The translations under genes and the position numbers were made by a program. Below, piece after piece: positions 61,422 to 64,000 of a DNA stretch of 64,000 nucleotides. The notes under the pieces were generated by a model. It worked only from the letters and a program-made list of their open reading frames with translations. It ran no database searches and had not been told where the DNA came from. Each line of letters begins with the position of its first letter. The stretch's first letter is position 1. Source of the DNA: Cunninghamella blakesleeana (Eukaryota; Mucoromycota; Mucoromycetes; Mucorales; Cunninghamellaceae); the NCBI GenBank assembly GCA_017871115.1, contig JAFCIZ010000001.1, positions 186,001 through 250,000 of the forward strand, written 5' to 3'.

Positions 61422-61822
61422 CATTGTAATTAAAAAGGTGCTGAGTTTTTTAAAGTTTGCTGAATTTTAATAAAGAGTGTATTGATTTTTTGAATTCAAA
61501 GTTCTGATCCAATGCGACTTTTTGTTACACAGAAATGTATATAATCCTGTTTTGATTAAGTACTGATTTATATTATTCAGTTCTTAAAAGTAGTATTCAA
61601 TATTATTTGATTCTGATTAAGTTTGATTCAATTTTAGCTCCATAAAATACACTGATAAAAAAACGTATTTACTATTCAATTTTTTAGTCATTTTAAGTAT
61701 TTAAAATGTGTTTGCAAATTTATAAAATAGCCATTGATATTGTTATATTTTAGGTAGTTATAATATGTACTAATAATAAAATCAAGTTAATGAATTAGAG
61801 TATATCGGCACGGAATGTGATC
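61422..61822 (+). mobile_element. Solo terminal fragment of the TA-flanked element family
   Basis: Matches the left 400 bp of the element at 7901-9278 with many substitutions. It starts CATTGTAATTAAAAAGGTGC (compare CACTGTAATAAAAAAAGAGC), then shares ATTGATTTTTTGAATTCAAAG, TTTTAGTCATT and TTATATTTTAG strings. The right half is absent or unrecognisable. Confidence 0.65.
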
Positions 61823-62844
61823 AAAATACAATTGCTCAAAAAGAGAGATTAATAAACGTTATAAAAAAATAAAAATAAAAAAATAAAAAGAGTATGAACA
61901 CCTTTTATTTGGAAGTGTATACAGTATCTAAAATAATACGACTAATATGATAAAGTAATATACCAAGTCAATATATCCTTAGCATATTAATATTTTTTTA
62001 ATAAATTGGCAAAACTTGCTTTAGTACAGTAATGACGGGTATTTAATATATATAAAGTTACAATAATAATTACAATAAACGCTATTTTTACTTGATATTC
62101 CAATTAACAACACTATTAGTATTACTATTATTATTATATTAGCATTATTTTCATTTTACTTGTATAAAAACAACTATAGTAAAAAAAAAAATATAAGGCT
62201 ATGGCTATGGCTTATTTTTTAACAATAAATTCCTTTTTAAATCGTATTTGTATCACTATATATTATTTTAATATTAAAACAACCACAGATCTATTTTTAA
62301 TAAAAACATGGTTTTTTTCAGTATGTGTAAGCCCTTTTTTTACCATTATGCAAGTATATAATACTTGAAAAATAAAAATAATAATTTTTTTATAAACTGT
62401 AGCTTGTAGGTTATATTGATAACGACAGTGATTCATTATCCGAAGATTATTGTGTTTATGTTGACATATATATATAAATATAGATGAATTTATTAATTGT
62501 ATGTATTTCACTTGTGTCCAAAACATGGACGAAATTATAAAAGCATTAATAATAATAAAAACATATATACTTATACATATATGTTTTATTATTGTTAAAA
62601 ATAGTATTAATAAATGTTGATACAAACATATTTAGATGATATAAAAAAGAAAAAATAAAAGAAAAGAAAAAAAAAGAAAAAACTAAATATATATGTACCA
62701 AGGATAATCATCACGAGCTTAAATAAAGCTTGAGAGTTGATATACATCAATTAAAATAGATAAAAAAAATATAACATGGAATAAAGAAACTGATATTAAA
62801 TATTGCACTATTATAAAAAAATAGAAAAAAAAAAAATAAATAAA
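61823..62844. other. Intergenic DNA with no gene recognised
   Basis: AT-rich. The - frame at 62263-62625 has a hydrophobic start but biased Ile/Lys/Tyr content typical of random AT-rich DNA; it is not called. It includes the 3' flank of the J-protein gene. Confidence 0.5.
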
Positions 62845-64000
62845 TTAATAAAATGAAGATGGTGGCTGATAAGAATTATTATAACTTTGCTGTTGTTGCT
62901 GATGTTGCTGTTGTTGTTGTTGCCCATATGAAATTTGCTGTTGTGAACCATTATCAATACGGTTATTTCCTGCAGTGCCTAATGTATTTTCTTGCTCAAC
63001 ACCATTTACAATAACTCTTCTTCTTCCATTTCCATAGTCTTCTGTAATATGGGTTCCCTAATGAATAAAAATATAAATAATAATAATAATGTCAATCCAA
63101 CTGAATGGCAATAACGTTTATATGTATAACTTTTCTTTTTCCTCTTTTTTATTTACATTTTGATCTTGAATTTTTGTTACAGTAACTCTTTCTTGTACAC
63201 CGTTTATATTTCGAATGCTCGTAGAAGTACTTTGAGAAAATGTACCTGAACCACCGAATGAAGATGACGATGATGACGACGATGTAAAAGATCTCATCGT
63301 ATTACCAAGATGAGAACGCATATGTTGACTAAAAGGATCACCCATCATAGAATGTGCACTAAACATTTGTTGAGACATACTATTACCTCTGCTGAAAAAT
63401 GGGTCATCATCAAACATACTGAAAGGCATATTTCCATGTTGTGAACGCGAATTCCCAAATGGCGAGCTATTGTCTATTTTTTAAAAGCAAAAGGTTTTAA
63501 TATTAAATAAATCAGTTTAGTCATATACATTTAACAACATATATATATATATATATTTAATACTTACTAAGGAAAACAAATGGATCTCTTGTACCAAAGA
63601 ATTGTGCAAATATATCTTCAGGTGAATGGAACTATTATAAGATGATTGGACAATTAATGAATGATTTGATATTTTTATGTTACCATTACATATTGATTTT
63701 TATACTGTTATTATTTTGTTATTGATATCAATACTTACCCTAAATTGAGCAAATGGATCACTATAATTTCCATAACTGTGATCCCCATTTCCGCCTTCGT
63801 TAGAAGAATAGCCACCACTATCATAGAGTTGTCTTTTTTTAGCTATCAAATAAAATAATATATAAATATATATAAATATATATTAGTAATAACTCGTAGT
63901 ATATTTTTTGTTAATTCTAGCCTATATTATCTCTATTCCTTTTTTTAATATATATATACTTACGATCAGAAAGTATTTCATAAGCATGGCTATATATGTA
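62845..64000 (-). CDS. DNAJB6-like J-domain co-chaperone, 3' part
   Basis: Hsp70 co-chaperone cut by the right edge; the start lies beyond 64000. Visible exons: (64000)-63964, 63842-63739, 63631-63568, 63473-63157, 63057-62845. Seen: the end of the J-domain (SHAYEILSD, then KKRQLYDSGG), a G/F-type middle (FHSPEDIFAQFFGTRDPF), a Ser-rich stretch (TSSSSSSSSFGGSGTF) and a beta-strand part (STSIRNINGVQERVTVTKI, GNGRRRVIVNGVEQE), the order of human DNAJB6. The tail is Gln-rich (QQQQQQHQQQQQ), which vertebrate relatives lack. The HPD motif is outside the window. Confidence 0.87.

Noticed and set aside
62263..62625. 120-codon frame on the - strand near the right end
   Set aside because: Ile/Lys/Tyr-biased, no motif, no splice context; typical chance frame in AT-rich DNA.

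Overview
The window looks like nuclear DNA of a filamentous fungus of the Mucoromycota, probably a Mucorales-type zygomycete. The basis is a very AT-rich composition, many short GT-AG introns per gene, and fungal housekeeping genes (beta-tubulin, TRAPP subunit, sorting nexin, CENP-I) with 3 to 19 exons. The placement is inferred from gene style, not from a database match.

Bases 1-36.5 kb are an accessory region built on a head-to-tail cytochrome P450 array, all on the + strand. It holds one gene cut by the left edge (1-730), four complete genes (4229-6588, 16083-18463, 24940-27305, 30286-32704), each with the same eight-exon structure and about 526-529 aa, and a decayed mosaic copy (about 35190-36528). 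Mobile DNA is interleaved: a Tc1/mariner element with unusually long TIRs (1943-3643), a tandem-repeat tract and a second TA-flanked element (6.9-9.28 kb), and a larger TIR-bounded relic (9965-14657) that still encloses an intact-looking six-exon gene. A tRNA-Gly lies at 6752-6822.

The most interesting locus is 20464-23471. It is a nine-exon gene for a 754-aa protein with an acidic N-terminus, two LAGLIDADG homing-endonuclease motifs that both keep the catalytic Asp, and three C-terminal zinc fingers. The layout resembles yeast HO endonuclease, but there is no intein domain. A truncated copy at 33086-34630 has lost the endonuclease half. Its last two coding exons differ from the full copy at seven positions, all synonymous. 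Orphan fragments of only the last P450 exon lie downstream of both copies and at one further site. This recalls the unorthodox homing elements (HO/WHO) of yeasts, which sit beside a host gene and leave 3'-end fragments of it. That mechanism is a hypothesis here.

Bases 36.9-64 kb are ordinary housekeeping DNA. On the + strand: a CRAL-TRIO (Sec14-like) protein with a C-terminal membrane segment (36946-39104) and a TRAPP-II Trs120/TRAPPC9 subunit (39532-45837). On the - strand: an F-box/ZnF-UBP/DUSP protein (46054-47535), a Vps5/SNX1-type PX-BAR sorting nexin (47728-50411), beta-tubulin (51123-53490), a CENP-I/Mis6 kinetochore protein (54614-58708), a secreted virginiamycin-B-lyase-like beta-propeller (59475-60828) and a DNAJB6-like J-protein cut by the right edge (62845-64000). 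Exon boundaries were chosen by hand from reading frame and GT/AG sites.
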